Position numbers and translations under genes: made by a program. Of a stretch of DNA of 64,000 nucleotides, positions 48,151 to 57,782 are shown piece by piece (the stretch's first letter is position 1; the number at the start of each line of letters is the position of its first letter). A model generated the notes under the pieces. That model was not told the origin of the DNA, ran no database searches, and saw only the letters and a program-made list of their open reading frames with translations. The stretch is from assembly GCA_019649675.1 (NCBI GenBank), contig BOWN01000001.1, positions 62,001 to 126,000 of the forward strand, in the 5' to 3' direction. The DNA comes from Cryomorphaceae bacterium. GTDB lineage: Bacteria; Bacteroidota; Bacteroidia; Flavobacteriales; UBA7430.

Positions 48151-50474
48151 TTATTTTTTTTGTTTGGTTTTACCCTTTGCTTTTACTTTTTTTTTTCTTA
48201 GGCTGATTCTCTATAATATAAAGACATTTATCTCGGTCTAAACCTTCTGCATCTATATCTTTTGGAATTTTATAATTCTTCTTTTCCATCTTGATATAAG
48301 GACCCCACCTTCCATGGAGAACCTGTATAGTCGGCTCATCATCGTCAAAAGTATGAATTGCTTCTCTGCATCCGATTTTCGCTTAGCAAGAATTAATTCA
48401 ACACATGTATCCAATTCTATAATCATGGGGTCATAGTCTCCCAGAGATACAAACTTTCCATCATGACGAACATAAGGACCAAATCTCCAACAGCAACTGT
48501 AACTAATTTATCTTCAAACTGCCCAACTTGACGAGGTAATTTGAATAATTCAATAACTTCATTTAAGGTAATAGACTCGATTGACTGTCCTTTCCGTAAA
48601 CTTGCAAATTTAGGTTTCTCTACTTCTGACTGACTACCTAATTGAGCCATGGGACCATAACGACCTATCCTAACCAAAGACTTAAGCCAGTTTTGGGGTC
48701 TACACCGAGAATTCGCTCTCCAACTGCACGATCTGAATTTTCTTTAACATCTACTAACTTTTGCATGAAAATCTCCATAAAACTTTTGAAGTACATCGTT
48801 CCAAATTTTATCACCAGATGCAATTTGATCAAATTCTTCTTCAACATTTGCTGTAAAATGAAAATCAAGAATAGAATTAAAGTTTAAAACTAAGAAGTCA
48901 TTTACTACAATCCGATATCAGTAGGACACAGTTTTCCTTTATTTGAACCTGACATCTCTTCTAAAACATTCGTTACTACTTCATCATTGATAACTCTAAG
49001 GAATGATAGGAGCGTAATTTACCTTCTCCATCTCCTTTTCAACATAACCTCTTCTTTGTAACTGTAGAAATTGTGGGTGCATATGTTGACGGCCTCCCTA
49101 TCCCTAATTCTTCAAGTTTTTTAACTAAACTAGCTTCAGTAAACCTCGCTGGTGCTTTAGTAAACCTCTCTCTAGAACTAATTTTTTTATAATCAACAGT
49201 TTCTCCCACATCAAGCTTAGGAAGAATTCCATCTTGTTCTTCATCTCCATCTTCGTCAGTCCCCCTCCATATAAACTTTCAAAAATCCATCAAAAACAAT
49301 AACCTCTCCTTTGGCAATAAAATTCTTTTCATGATTAGAACTGTCAATTGTAATGGTTGTTCTCTCTAATTTTGCATTTGACATTTGTGAAGCTATAGCT
49401 CGCTTCCATATAAGATCGTATAATTTTTGTTGGCCAAGATCATCACTTACAGTTCTATTCTCAACATAGGTAGGCCGTATAGCTTCATGCGCCTCTTGTG
49501 CCCCTTTGGATTTGGTTGAATATGATCGAGGGCTAGAATATGACTCACCGTATTCCTTTTTCTATCTCATTCTTAATTGATGACATAGCATCATTTGAAA
49601 GATTCATAGAGTCTGTTCTCATATAAGTAATTAAACCCGCTTCGTATAAACGTTGAGCAATTGTCATTGTTTGAGAAACAGAGAACCCCAACTTCCGAGC
49701 AGCTTCCTGCTGAAGTGTTGAGGTTGTAAATGGTGCAGCAGGGGTTTTAACAGCGGACTTTTTCTCAAGATCTGCAATACTAAAACGAGCATCGACACAT
49801 TTCTGCAAAAAAAGTTGAGCATCTTCCAAAGTATCTAAACGAGAATTAATCTCTGCCTTAAAAGTTCGACCTTCTTTATTAGTAAACTGACCAACTACTT
49901 TATAATACACTTTAGATTCAAAAGAATTTATTTGACGCTCTCGCTCAACTATAAGACGCACCACAACAGATTGCACACGCCCAGCAGATAATCCTTGTTT
50001 TACTTTTCTCCATAAAATCGGGGACAACTCAAAACCTACCAAACGATCTAAAACACGTCTAGCTTGTTGTGCATTTACTAAATTATAATCAATATCACGA
50101 GGATTCTCAACAGCTTTTGTAATAGCCGATTTAGTAATCTCATGAAACACGATTCGCCTTGTTTCTTTATTCTGTAAGCCTAAAGTTTCTGAAAGATGCC
50201 AAGCTATAGCTTCTCCTTCACGATCTTCATCAGTTGCTAACCAAACAACCTCGGAACTTTTCACTTCCTTCTTTAAAACCTTAACAGTATCTTTTTTATC
50301 AGTGGAAATTTCATAATTCGGAATAAATCCGCTTGAAATATCAACACCCATATCTTTATGTGATAAATCACGAATATGACCAAAACTTGACAAAACCTTG
50401 AAGTCTTTACCTAAAAAACCTTCAATTGTTTTTGCCTTTGCAGGCGACTCTACTATAACTAGATTCTTTGCCAT
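48151..50474 (-). CDS. topA: DNA topoisomerase I (many frameshifts)
   Basis: Relaxes negative supercoils. The TOPRIM domain is MAKNLVIVESPAKAKTIEGF with SFGHIRDL and ATDEDREGEAIAWH. The active-site segment is LITYMRTDSMNLS (Tyr at residue ~288). Downstream, after a frame break near 49548, GAQEAHEAIRPTYV is seen. C-terminal zinc-ribbon-like repeats (FGPYVRHDGKFVSLGDYD-type and GRWGPYIK-type) are present in several frames, ending in a Lys-rich tail at 48151. At least eight indels lie between 48180 and 49550. The total is ~775 residues. A Lys-rich basic C-terminus is common in Bacteroidota TopA. Confidence 0.92.
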
Positions 50475-50647
50475 ACTAATTCAAAAATTTGCTGCAAAAT
50501 TATGACAAGTTTTTTCAAATTACCAAATTACAGGACGAATATATGTTGACTTATATTTCCCCCTTTTAATTTTTATTAAAAGAATTTCTAAAAACAATTA
50601 ATCTAAAATCTAATTCTGTAAATTACTAGTTTTTTCACCTTTCATTC
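50475..50647. other. Divergent topA-miaB intergenic region
   Basis: An AT-rich gap that must hold the topA promoter. I see no hairpin and no clear -33/-7 pair for topA. The miaB promoter occupies the right edge. Confidence 0.35.
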
Positions 50648-50685
50648 ATGACATTTTGTCATAATTATATCATTTTGTAATTTTG
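50648..50685 (+). promoter_or_regulatory. miaB promoter with palindrome over the -33 element
   Basis: TTTG (50655-50658), exactly 19 bases, then TAATTTTG (50678-50685): a full Bacteroidota promoter. The -33 TTTG lies inside the perfect inverted repeat ATGACA-TTT-TGTCAT (50648-50662). That repeat resembles the GACATTTTGACA box of groES, so a shared regulator could bind over the promoter. Confidence 0.7.
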
Positions 50686-50706
50686 TGAGACAAAAACAAC
50701 GATTTA

Positions 50707-52155
50707 ATGGAACAATACCATACAGGAAATAAAGTAATTGATGAAGGTAAACAAGGAGAAGCCCTTGTATTGGAGACTCCAAAACTTGGAGAAAGAAAAC
50801 TTTATATTGAAAGCTACGGTTGCCAAATGAACTTTTCTGATAGTGAAATTGTTGCATCAATTTTAACAGAACATGGTTTTCAAACAACTAGGGACATTGA
50901 AGAAGCTGATCTTATCTTTGTAAACACCTGCTCGATCCGAGAAAAAGCTGAACAAACAGTTAGAAAACGTTTAAGAACTTTTCACAAATTAAAAGAAAAT
51001 AAAAAAGAAATGACAATTGGAGTACTAGGCTGTATGGCAGAGCGCTTAAAATCAAAATTCTTAGAAGAAGAAAAACTTGTCGACATTGTTGTAGGCCCAG
51101 ATGCATATAGAGATTTACCTAACCTAATTAATACTGTAGACTATGGAAAAAAAGCAGTTAATGTCCAACTTTCTAAAGAAGAAACATATGCAGATATTAG
51201 TCCTGTTCGATTAAACAGCAATGGGGTTACTGCTTTTGTTTCAATTATGCGTGGATGCGACAATATGTGTTCATTTTGTGTCGTTCCGTTTACAAGAGGA
51301 AGAGAACGAAGTAGAGATGCTGAAAGTATTGTAAAAGAAGTTCGCGAACTTCATGAAAAAGGATATAAAGAAGTAACACTATTAGGTCAAAATGTAGACT
51401 CATATTTATGGTATGGTGGCGGACCTAAAATGGATTTCAAAAAACTATCAGACATCCAAAAAGCAAGTTCAATCAATTTTGCTCAATTACTTGAAAAAGT
51501 TGCATTAGTAAGTCCAGAAATAAGAATTCGTTTTTCAACATCACATCCTCAAGATATGACAGATCAAGTTTTGAAAACGATGGCTAAATACGAAAATATC
51601 TGTGATTACATTCACCTACCAGTTCAATCTGGTAGCTCTAGAATTCTTAAATTAATGAATAGAGGTTACACTAGAGATTGGTACATGGAACGTATTGATG
51701 CAATCAAAAGAATAATCCCCGGATGCGCGATTTCTCAAGATATTATTTCTAGCTTCTGTTCTGAAACTGAAGAAGACCACAAAGATACACTAAGTCTTAT
51801 GGATTATGTCAAGTTCGACTATGGATTCATGTTTAAATATTCGGAAAGACCGAACACTAAAGCTGCTCGAAAATTTGAAGACGATGTTCCAGAAGAAATT
51901 AAATCTAGAAGGCTAACCGAAATTATTGAAAAACAACGAGCACATTCTATGATGCACAATCAATCAAGGGTTGGTAAAACATATAAAGTACTGGTGGAAG
52001 GATTATCTAAACGTTCTAACATGCACCTATTTGGTCGAACTACACACAACTCAGTAGCCGTATTCCCAAAGAAACAATACAAACCTGGTGATTATGTCAT
52101 GGTTAAAATAACAGATTGCAACTCTGCAACCTTAATCGGTGAAAGTGTAGAGTAA
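50707..52155 (+). CDS. miaB: tRNA-2-methylthio-N6-dimethylallyladenosine synthase MiaB
   Basis: A radical-SAM enzyme that adds the 2-methylthio group to i6A37 of tRNAs. The UPF0004 domain carries the three auxiliary-cluster cysteines ([32 protein letters not shown]). The radical SAM motif C-x3-C-x2-C is [25 protein letters not shown] domain closes the protein ([20 protein letters not shown]). It is 482 residues with an intact frame. First gene of miaB-sigma-54 activator-lptE-TPR-secG. Confidence 0.97.
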   Translation: MEQYHTGNKVIDEGKQGEALVLETPKLGERKLYIESYGCQMNFSDSEIVASILTEHGFQTTRDIEEADLIFVNTCSIREKAEQTVRKRLRTFHKLKENKKEMTIGVLGCMAERLKSKFLEEEKLVDIVVGPDAYRDLPNLINTVDYGKKAVNVQLSKEETYADISPVRLNSNGVTAFVSIMRGCDNMCSFCVVPFTRGRERSRDAESIVKEVRELHEKGYKEVTLLGQNVDSYLWYGGGPKMDFKKLSDIQKASSINFAQLLEKVALVSPEIRIRFSTSHPQDMTDQVLKTMAKYENICDYIHLPVQSGSSRILKLMNRGYTRDWYMERIDAIKRIIPGCAISQDIISSFCSETEEDHKDTLSLMDYVKFDYGFMFKYSERPNTKAARKFEDDVPEEIKSRRLTEIIEKQRAHSMMHNQSRVGKTYKVLVEGLSKRSNMHLFGRTTHNSVAVFPKKQYKPGDYVMVKITDCNSATLIGESVE

Positions 52156-52168
52156 TAAAAAAATTATA

Positions 52169-53392
52169 ATGTTGTCAATACAAGATATAAAACAACGCTT
52201 TGGAATTATAGGTTCTGCAACTGGGCTAGATCGCGCTATATCTAAAGCAATGAGAGTTGCTCCTACGGATATTTCTGTGATGGTTTCAGGCGAAAGTGGT
52301 ACAGGTAAAGAAGTTATTCCAAAAATTATACACCAAATGTCAGCACGTAAACACGGACCCTACATCGCTGTTAACTGTGGTGCTATTCCTGAAGGAACGA
52401 TTGATAGTGAACTTTTTGGTCATGAAAAAGGTTCCTTTACTGGAGCGACTTCAAACAGAAAAGGCTACTTTGAAGTAGCTGATGGCGGAACCATCTTTCT
52501 TGATGAAGTTGGAGAACTACCTTTAGCAACACAAGTTCGCTTATTACGTGTTTTAGAAACCGGAGAATTCATTAAAGTAGGCTCATCTAAAGCAGAAAAA
52601 ACTGATGTTAGAATTGTTGCTGCTACCAATGTAAACATGGAAGAAGCAATTCATAAAAATCAGTTTAGAGAAGACCTATTTTATAGACTTAATACGGTAC
52701 AAGTAGACTTACCTCCACTTAGAGATCGAAAAGATGATATTCATTTAATTTTCCGCAAATTTGCAATGGACTTTGCTGAGAAATATCATATGCCTTCTGT
52801 TCGCCTTGACGAAGATGCCATAAAACTTATCTCGACCTACCATTGGCCAGGAAACATTCGTCAACTCAGAAATATTACCGAACAACTATCTGTAGTAGAA
52901 GAAAGTAGGATGATCAATGCAATCACATTAAAAAATTACCTTCCTACTCACAACACTAAAACACTTCCTGTACTTTACAATAATGGGAAAGACTCCGAAA
53001 AGGACTTCACTGAAAGAGAAATTTTATATAAAGTTCTCTTTGAAATGAAAAAAGACGTTAACGATCTAAAGAAATTGACTCAAAAAATTATGAATGGAGA
53101 TGTCAATTTTAATGAAAAAAATACTGACTTGACTAATAAAATTTATCAATACGATGAAATACAAAGCAATCAAACCGTAATAATTCCATCTCACCCAGAA
53201 TCTAATATCGAACCTCGAACCATTCTAGCTCAAGAAATAGAGGCCCAGGAATCATTATCACTTCAGGACAAAGAAATTGAAATGATTAAAAATGCACTTG
53301 AAAAACATCGAGGCAAAAGAAAAGGAGCTGCCAAAGAGCTTGGAATTTCTGAGCGTACTTTATACAGAAAAATAAAACAATACGATTTATAA
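52169..53392 (+). CDS. Sigma-54-type transcriptional activator without a receiver domain
   Basis: A bacterial enhancer-binding protein of 407 residues. It begins almost directly with the AAA+ domain: Walker A GESGTGKE (41-48), the sigma-54 contact loop as GSFTGA (88-93, GAFTGA in most), Walker B GGTIFLDEVGE and the R-finger region FREDLFYRLNTVQVDLPPLR. A Fis-type helix-turn-helix ends it (KRKGAAKELGISERTLYRKI). There is no N-terminal sensor, so activity is probably set by expression or partners. It lies 13 bases after miaB and upstream of lptE, in a fixed Bacteroidota neighbourhood that leads to groESL. Confidence 0.92.
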   Translation: MLSIQDIKQRFGIIGSATGLDRAISKAMRVAPTDISVMVSGESGTGKEVIPKIIHQMSARKHGPYIAVNCGAIPEGTIDSELFGHEKGSFTGATSNRKGYFEVADGGTIFLDEVGELPLATQVRLLRVLETGEFIKVGSSKAEKTDVRIVAATNVNMEEAIHKNQFREDLFYRLNTVQVDLPPLRDRKDDIHLIFRKFAMDFAEKYHMPSVRLDEDAIKLISTYHWPGNIRQLRNITEQLSVVEESRMINAITLKNYLPTHNTKTLPVLYNNGKDSEKDFTEREILYKVLFEMKKDVNDLKKLTQKIMNGDVNFNEKNTDLTNKIYQYDEIQSNQTVIIPSHPESNIEPRTILAQEIEAQESLSLQDKEIEMIKNALEKHRGKRKGAAKELGISERTLYRKIKQYDL

Positions 53393-53393
53393 T

Positions 53394-53891
53394 ATGTTCA
53401 AATACATTTATATTACAGTATTTACAATCTTTATTAACAGCTGTGGAGTTTATACTTTTACAGGTGCAGATATACATCCTGACGCTAAAACAATTTCTGT
53501 TACTTACTTTCAAAATCAAGCAACTCAAGTACAACCTATTTTGAGTCAAAAATTTACTGATGCACTCCAAGATCATTTTATCCAACAAACATCTCTTATT
53601 TTAACTCGATCAAATGGAGATCTTCAATTTGAAGGTTATATAAGTGATTATCAAATAACTCCAATTAGCATAAGCTCCAACGATCAAGCAAATCAAAACA
53701 GACTAAGTATCAAAGTTTTTGTTCGTTTTAACAACTTTATAGAAAATGATAAATCCTTCGAAAAAAGCTTTAATCGTTTTGCTGATTTTGATAGTAACAT
53801 AGAACTCTCTACCATTGAAGAAGACTTAATGGATGAAATAATTATCGAACTTATAAATGATATATTTAACACAGCAGTTGTAAATTGGTAA
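53394..53891 (+). CDS. LptE-family LPS assembly lipoprotein
   Basis: A 165-residue lipoprotein: MFKYIYITVFTIFINSC (lipobox INSC) followed by GVYTFTGADIHPDAKTISVT, the start of the Bacteroidota LptE family. Later parts include LSQKFTDALQDHFIQQTSL and LQFEGYISDYQITPISI. LptE plugs the LptD barrel that inserts lipopolysaccharide into the outer membrane. The start is one base after the activator stop and the end one base before the next gene. Confidence 0.85.
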   Translation: MFKYIYITVFTIFINSCGVYTFTGADIHPDAKTISVTYFQNQATQVQPILSQKFTDALQDHFIQQTSLILTRSNGDLQFEGYISDYQITPISISSNDQANQNRLSIKVFVRFNNFIENDKSFEKSFNRFADFDSNIELSTIEEDLMDEIIIELINDIFNTAVVNW

Positions 53892-53892
53892 A

Positions 53893-54580
53893 ATGCAAAG
53901 TTCACAATTCATAAAACACATTCGAAATCCTCATAACATTCATAAAGAAGACCTATTTGGACTAAACAACTTATGTCAAGAATATCCTTATTGCGCCTCA
54001 TTACATAAGTTAAGGCTAAAAGCACTGAAACAAGCTGGAAGTGAAAAGTATAATAACGAGTTGAAAATGACTGCGGCAATATCAGGAAATAGAACTCTTC
54101 TATTTGAATATATTACTCAAAATTCTATTTCATCACATAAAAATGAATTCGTAAAACAAATAATTACAAAACCAAAGGAGATTCTTCAACTTGGAAAACC
54201 TCTCAAATTTGATAAATCAGAAAAACACTCTTTTAACGAATGGTTAAAGTTAACTCATTTTAAACCTATTGATAGAAATGACAATTTAGATGAAAAGACA
54301 AAACTAAAACCCACACAAAAACAACTAAAATTGTTAACTTTATTACGGCATCTAAAAACAAAAAACTACCAAAAAAGAATTCTTTTCTCCAACTACCTCT
54401 GCACTTGAAAGCTTAAGCGAAAACACCAACTTAATGACTGAAACATTAGCAAAAGTTTATTTAGAACAAGGGCATTATGAAAAAGCAATTACTGCTTACG
54501 AAATTTTAAGTTTGAAATATCCACAAAAAAGTAGTTTATTTGCAAACCAAATTAAAGCCATTAAACAAATAAAGCTATAG
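53893..54580 (+). CDS. TPR-like helical protein before secG (frameshifts)
   Basis: A ~229-residue cytoplasmic protein with no signal peptide (MQSSQFIKHIRNPHNIHKED). It ends with a tetratricopeptide-like unit (LAKVYLEQGHYEKAITAYEI, LSLKYPQKSSLFANQI). The middle is Lys-rich and low in complexity. Frame breaks near 54325-54345 and 54385 are needed to join the two halves. It is conserved between lptE and secG in Bacteroidota. Function unknown. Confidence 0.7.
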
Positions 54581-54582
54581 AT

Positions 54583-54903
54583 ATGTACGGACTTTTTTCT
54601 ATTTTAATACTTATTACTTGCGCATTACTATTATTAGTAATTTTAGTTCAAAACCCTAAAGGCGGTGGGCTTTCTTCTACCTTTGGTGATGGAAACCAAT
54701 TTATGGGTGTTAAAAAGACTTCAGACTTTCTCGAAAAAAGTACTTGGACTCTAGCATTAGCTTTAGTTGCACTTACATTACTCTCTAATTTTGCAATTAA
54801 CAGAGATGATGTCCAGGATCAATCAGACATTCTTGAACAAGTAGAAGACAGTGCTGAAGACTTTACACCAACAGAAACTGGAAAGCCAGAAACAACAGAA
54901 TAA
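54583..54903 (+). CDS. secG: Preprotein translocase subunit SecG
   Basis: A small membrane subunit of the Sec translocon. Its 106 residues contain two helices (FSILILITCALLLLVILVQN and TWTLALALVALTLLSNFAIN) joined by NPKGGGLSSTFGDGNQFMGV, the SecG family loop. The acidic C-tail is typical of Bacteroidota SecG. The frame is intact. It is followed by a strong terminator. Confidence 0.94.
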   Translation: MYGLFSILILITCALLLLVILVQNPKGGGLSSTFGDGNQFMGVKKTSDFLEKSTWTLALALVALTLLSNFAINRDDVQDQSDILEQVEDSAEDFTPTETGKPETTE

Positions 54904-54918
54904 ACAAAATTGAATACA

Positions 54919-54952
54919 AAAATGCCAAACTGACCTGTTTGGCATTTTTTTT
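54919..54952 (+). terminator. Intrinsic terminator of the miaB-secG operon
   Basis: The stem AAATGCCAAAC / GTTTGGCATTT with a TGACCT loop is followed by eight T. It separates the operon from groESL. Confidence 0.93.
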
Positions 54953-54975
54953 AACGTTATTTTAATTCAATTAGG

Positions 54976-55015
54976 GACATTTTGACATAAAAAATATAAT
55001 GGCATAATTTCTGAC
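54976..55015 (+). promoter_or_regulatory. groESL promoter with motif shared with htpG
   Basis: GACATTTTGACA (54976-54987), 11-12 bases, ATGGCATAA (54999-55007), then TGAC (55012-55015). The same layout precedes htpG. GG (55001-55002) and GA (55013-55014) are ten bases apart, as in sigma-54 promoters, but with GA for GC. No CIRCE element is present, so HrcA-type control is not indicated. Confidence 0.6.
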
Positions 55016-55055
55016 ATATTTAAGCTAAAATTTAAAAATTATAATTCATTTTAAA

Positions 55056-55334
55056 ATGGCTAAACTAAAAATTAAACCACTCGCCGATAGAGTACTTATT
55101 GAGCCTGCTAAAGCTGAAACAACTACTGTTTCTGGAATTATCATTCCGGACACCGCACAAGAAAAACCACAAAAAGGAATTGTAGTAGCAGTGGGTAATG
55201 GGACTAAAGATCATGAAATGAGTGTTAAAATTGGAGACCAAGTATTATATGGAAAATACTCTGGTACAGAATTAAAATTTGAAGGTACAGACTACTTAAT
55301 GATGCGAGAATCTGACCTATTAGCAATAATCTAA
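55056..55334 (+). CDS. groES: Co-chaperonin GroES
   Basis: The 92-residue lid of the GroEL chamber. It shows the family start [20 protein letters not shown], the mobile loop [17 protein letters not shown] and the end [13 protein letters not shown]. The frame is intact. It is 11 bases upstream of groEL. Confidence 0.98.
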   Translation: MAKLKIKPLADRVLIEPAKAETTTVSGIIIPDTAQEKPQKGIVVAVGNGTKDHEMSVKIGDQVLYGKYSGTELKFEGTDYLMMRESDLLAII

Positions 55335-55339
55335 ACTAA

Positions 55340-56983
<1,644 letters not shown>

Positions 56984-57002
56984 AACATCAATTACTAACA
57001 CA

Positions 57003-57041
57003 AAAAGCCCCATATAAATTATTTATATGGGGCTTATTTGA
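57003..57041 (+). terminator. Intrinsic terminator after groEL
   Basis: A perfect 13-bp stem AGCCCCATATAAA / TTTATATGGGGCT with a TTA loop, preceded by an A-run and followed by TATTTG. Confidence 0.9.
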
Positions 57042-57317
57042 TCTAAATATATAATAAATACAAAAATAACTTATGAAGAGTTTCCAGTGCCCACCGTAAA
57101 TCTTTTTAAAATTAAAACTATTATTGTTAACTGAATATAATTAATTAAACAGATTTACAATTTTATTTAACTCAAATGAATGAGTCATGCTAATCAAATA
57201 ATATGTATAATCACCTAATTAAAATCTTAAATAAATGATGGAAACAGGAATAAAGGAAATGATTCTGTATAAATATATAGTCGAAGATATCGACTAATAG
57301 TATCTTTTTTAATTATA
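57042..57317. other. Intergenic region between groEL and yqeY
   Basis: This AT-rich gap between convergent genes holds no gene I can support. A weak inverted repeat AGTCGA-AGATA-TCGACT near 57279-57295 could serve the minus-strand yqeY transcript. Confidence 0.35.
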
Positions 57318-57773
57318 CTATTTTTTTGCTAATAACATTTTAACAGTTGCTGCAATTGCCCTACCATCTGCCTTACCTGAAAGCTCTTTAGAAGCAACAC
57401 CCATAACCTTACCCATATCTGATGGACTAGATGCACCTAACTTTTCAATAACTGCAGCTACAGCAATTTCTAATTCAGATGAAGTCATTTGCTTTGGAAG
57501 AAACTTTGCTAAAACTTTTATTTGAGCAAGTTCCTCTGATGCTAGATCTTTACGTCCTTGCTCTTCATAGATAGTAAATGCATCTTTTCGCTGCTTTTGC
57601 ATTTTCTGAAGTAATTTAATTTCATCCGCTCTACTTATTTCGCCTGAAGCACCCGAGGCCGTTTGAATTTTTAACAACTCAGCCTTAACAGCTCTAAGTG
57701 TCTCTAATGTGACCTTATCTTTTAACTTCATAGCCTCCTTCATGGCTAACATTATTTCTGATTGCAACCCCAT
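57318..57773 (-). CDS. GatB/YqeY domain-containing protein
   Basis: A 151-residue helical protein of the YqeY family, related to the tail domain of the GatB amidotransferase subunit. It starts MGLQSEIMLAMKEAMKLKDK and has LETLRAVKAELLKIQTASG and the C-terminal block MGKVMGVASKELSGKADGRA. Its molecular role is not established; it may bind tRNA. The frame is intact. It follows ftsZ by 9 bases and closes the division operon. Confidence 0.93.
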   Translation of the reverse strand: MGLQSEIMLAMKEAMKLKDKVTLETLRAVKAELLKIQTASGASGEISRADEIKLLQKMQKQRKDAFTIYEEQGRKDLASEELAQIKVLAKFLPKQMTSSELEIAVAAVIEKLGASSPSDMGKVMGVASKELSGKADGRAIAATVKMLLAKK

Positions 57774-57782
57774 ATCTTAATT

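Noticed and set aside
48642-48887. Plus-strand frame across topA (MSHGTITTYPNQ..)
   Set aside because: It lies antisense to recognisable TopA C-terminal repeats.
54953-55055. CIRCE/HrcA operator before groES
   Set aside because: No TTAGCACTC-N9-GAGTGCTAA or close variant is present; the actual motif is different.
57279-57295. Inverted repeat AGTCGA-AGATA-TCGACT as a terminator
   Set aside because: The stem is short and no proper T-run follows on the minus strand; mentioned only within the intergenic entry.
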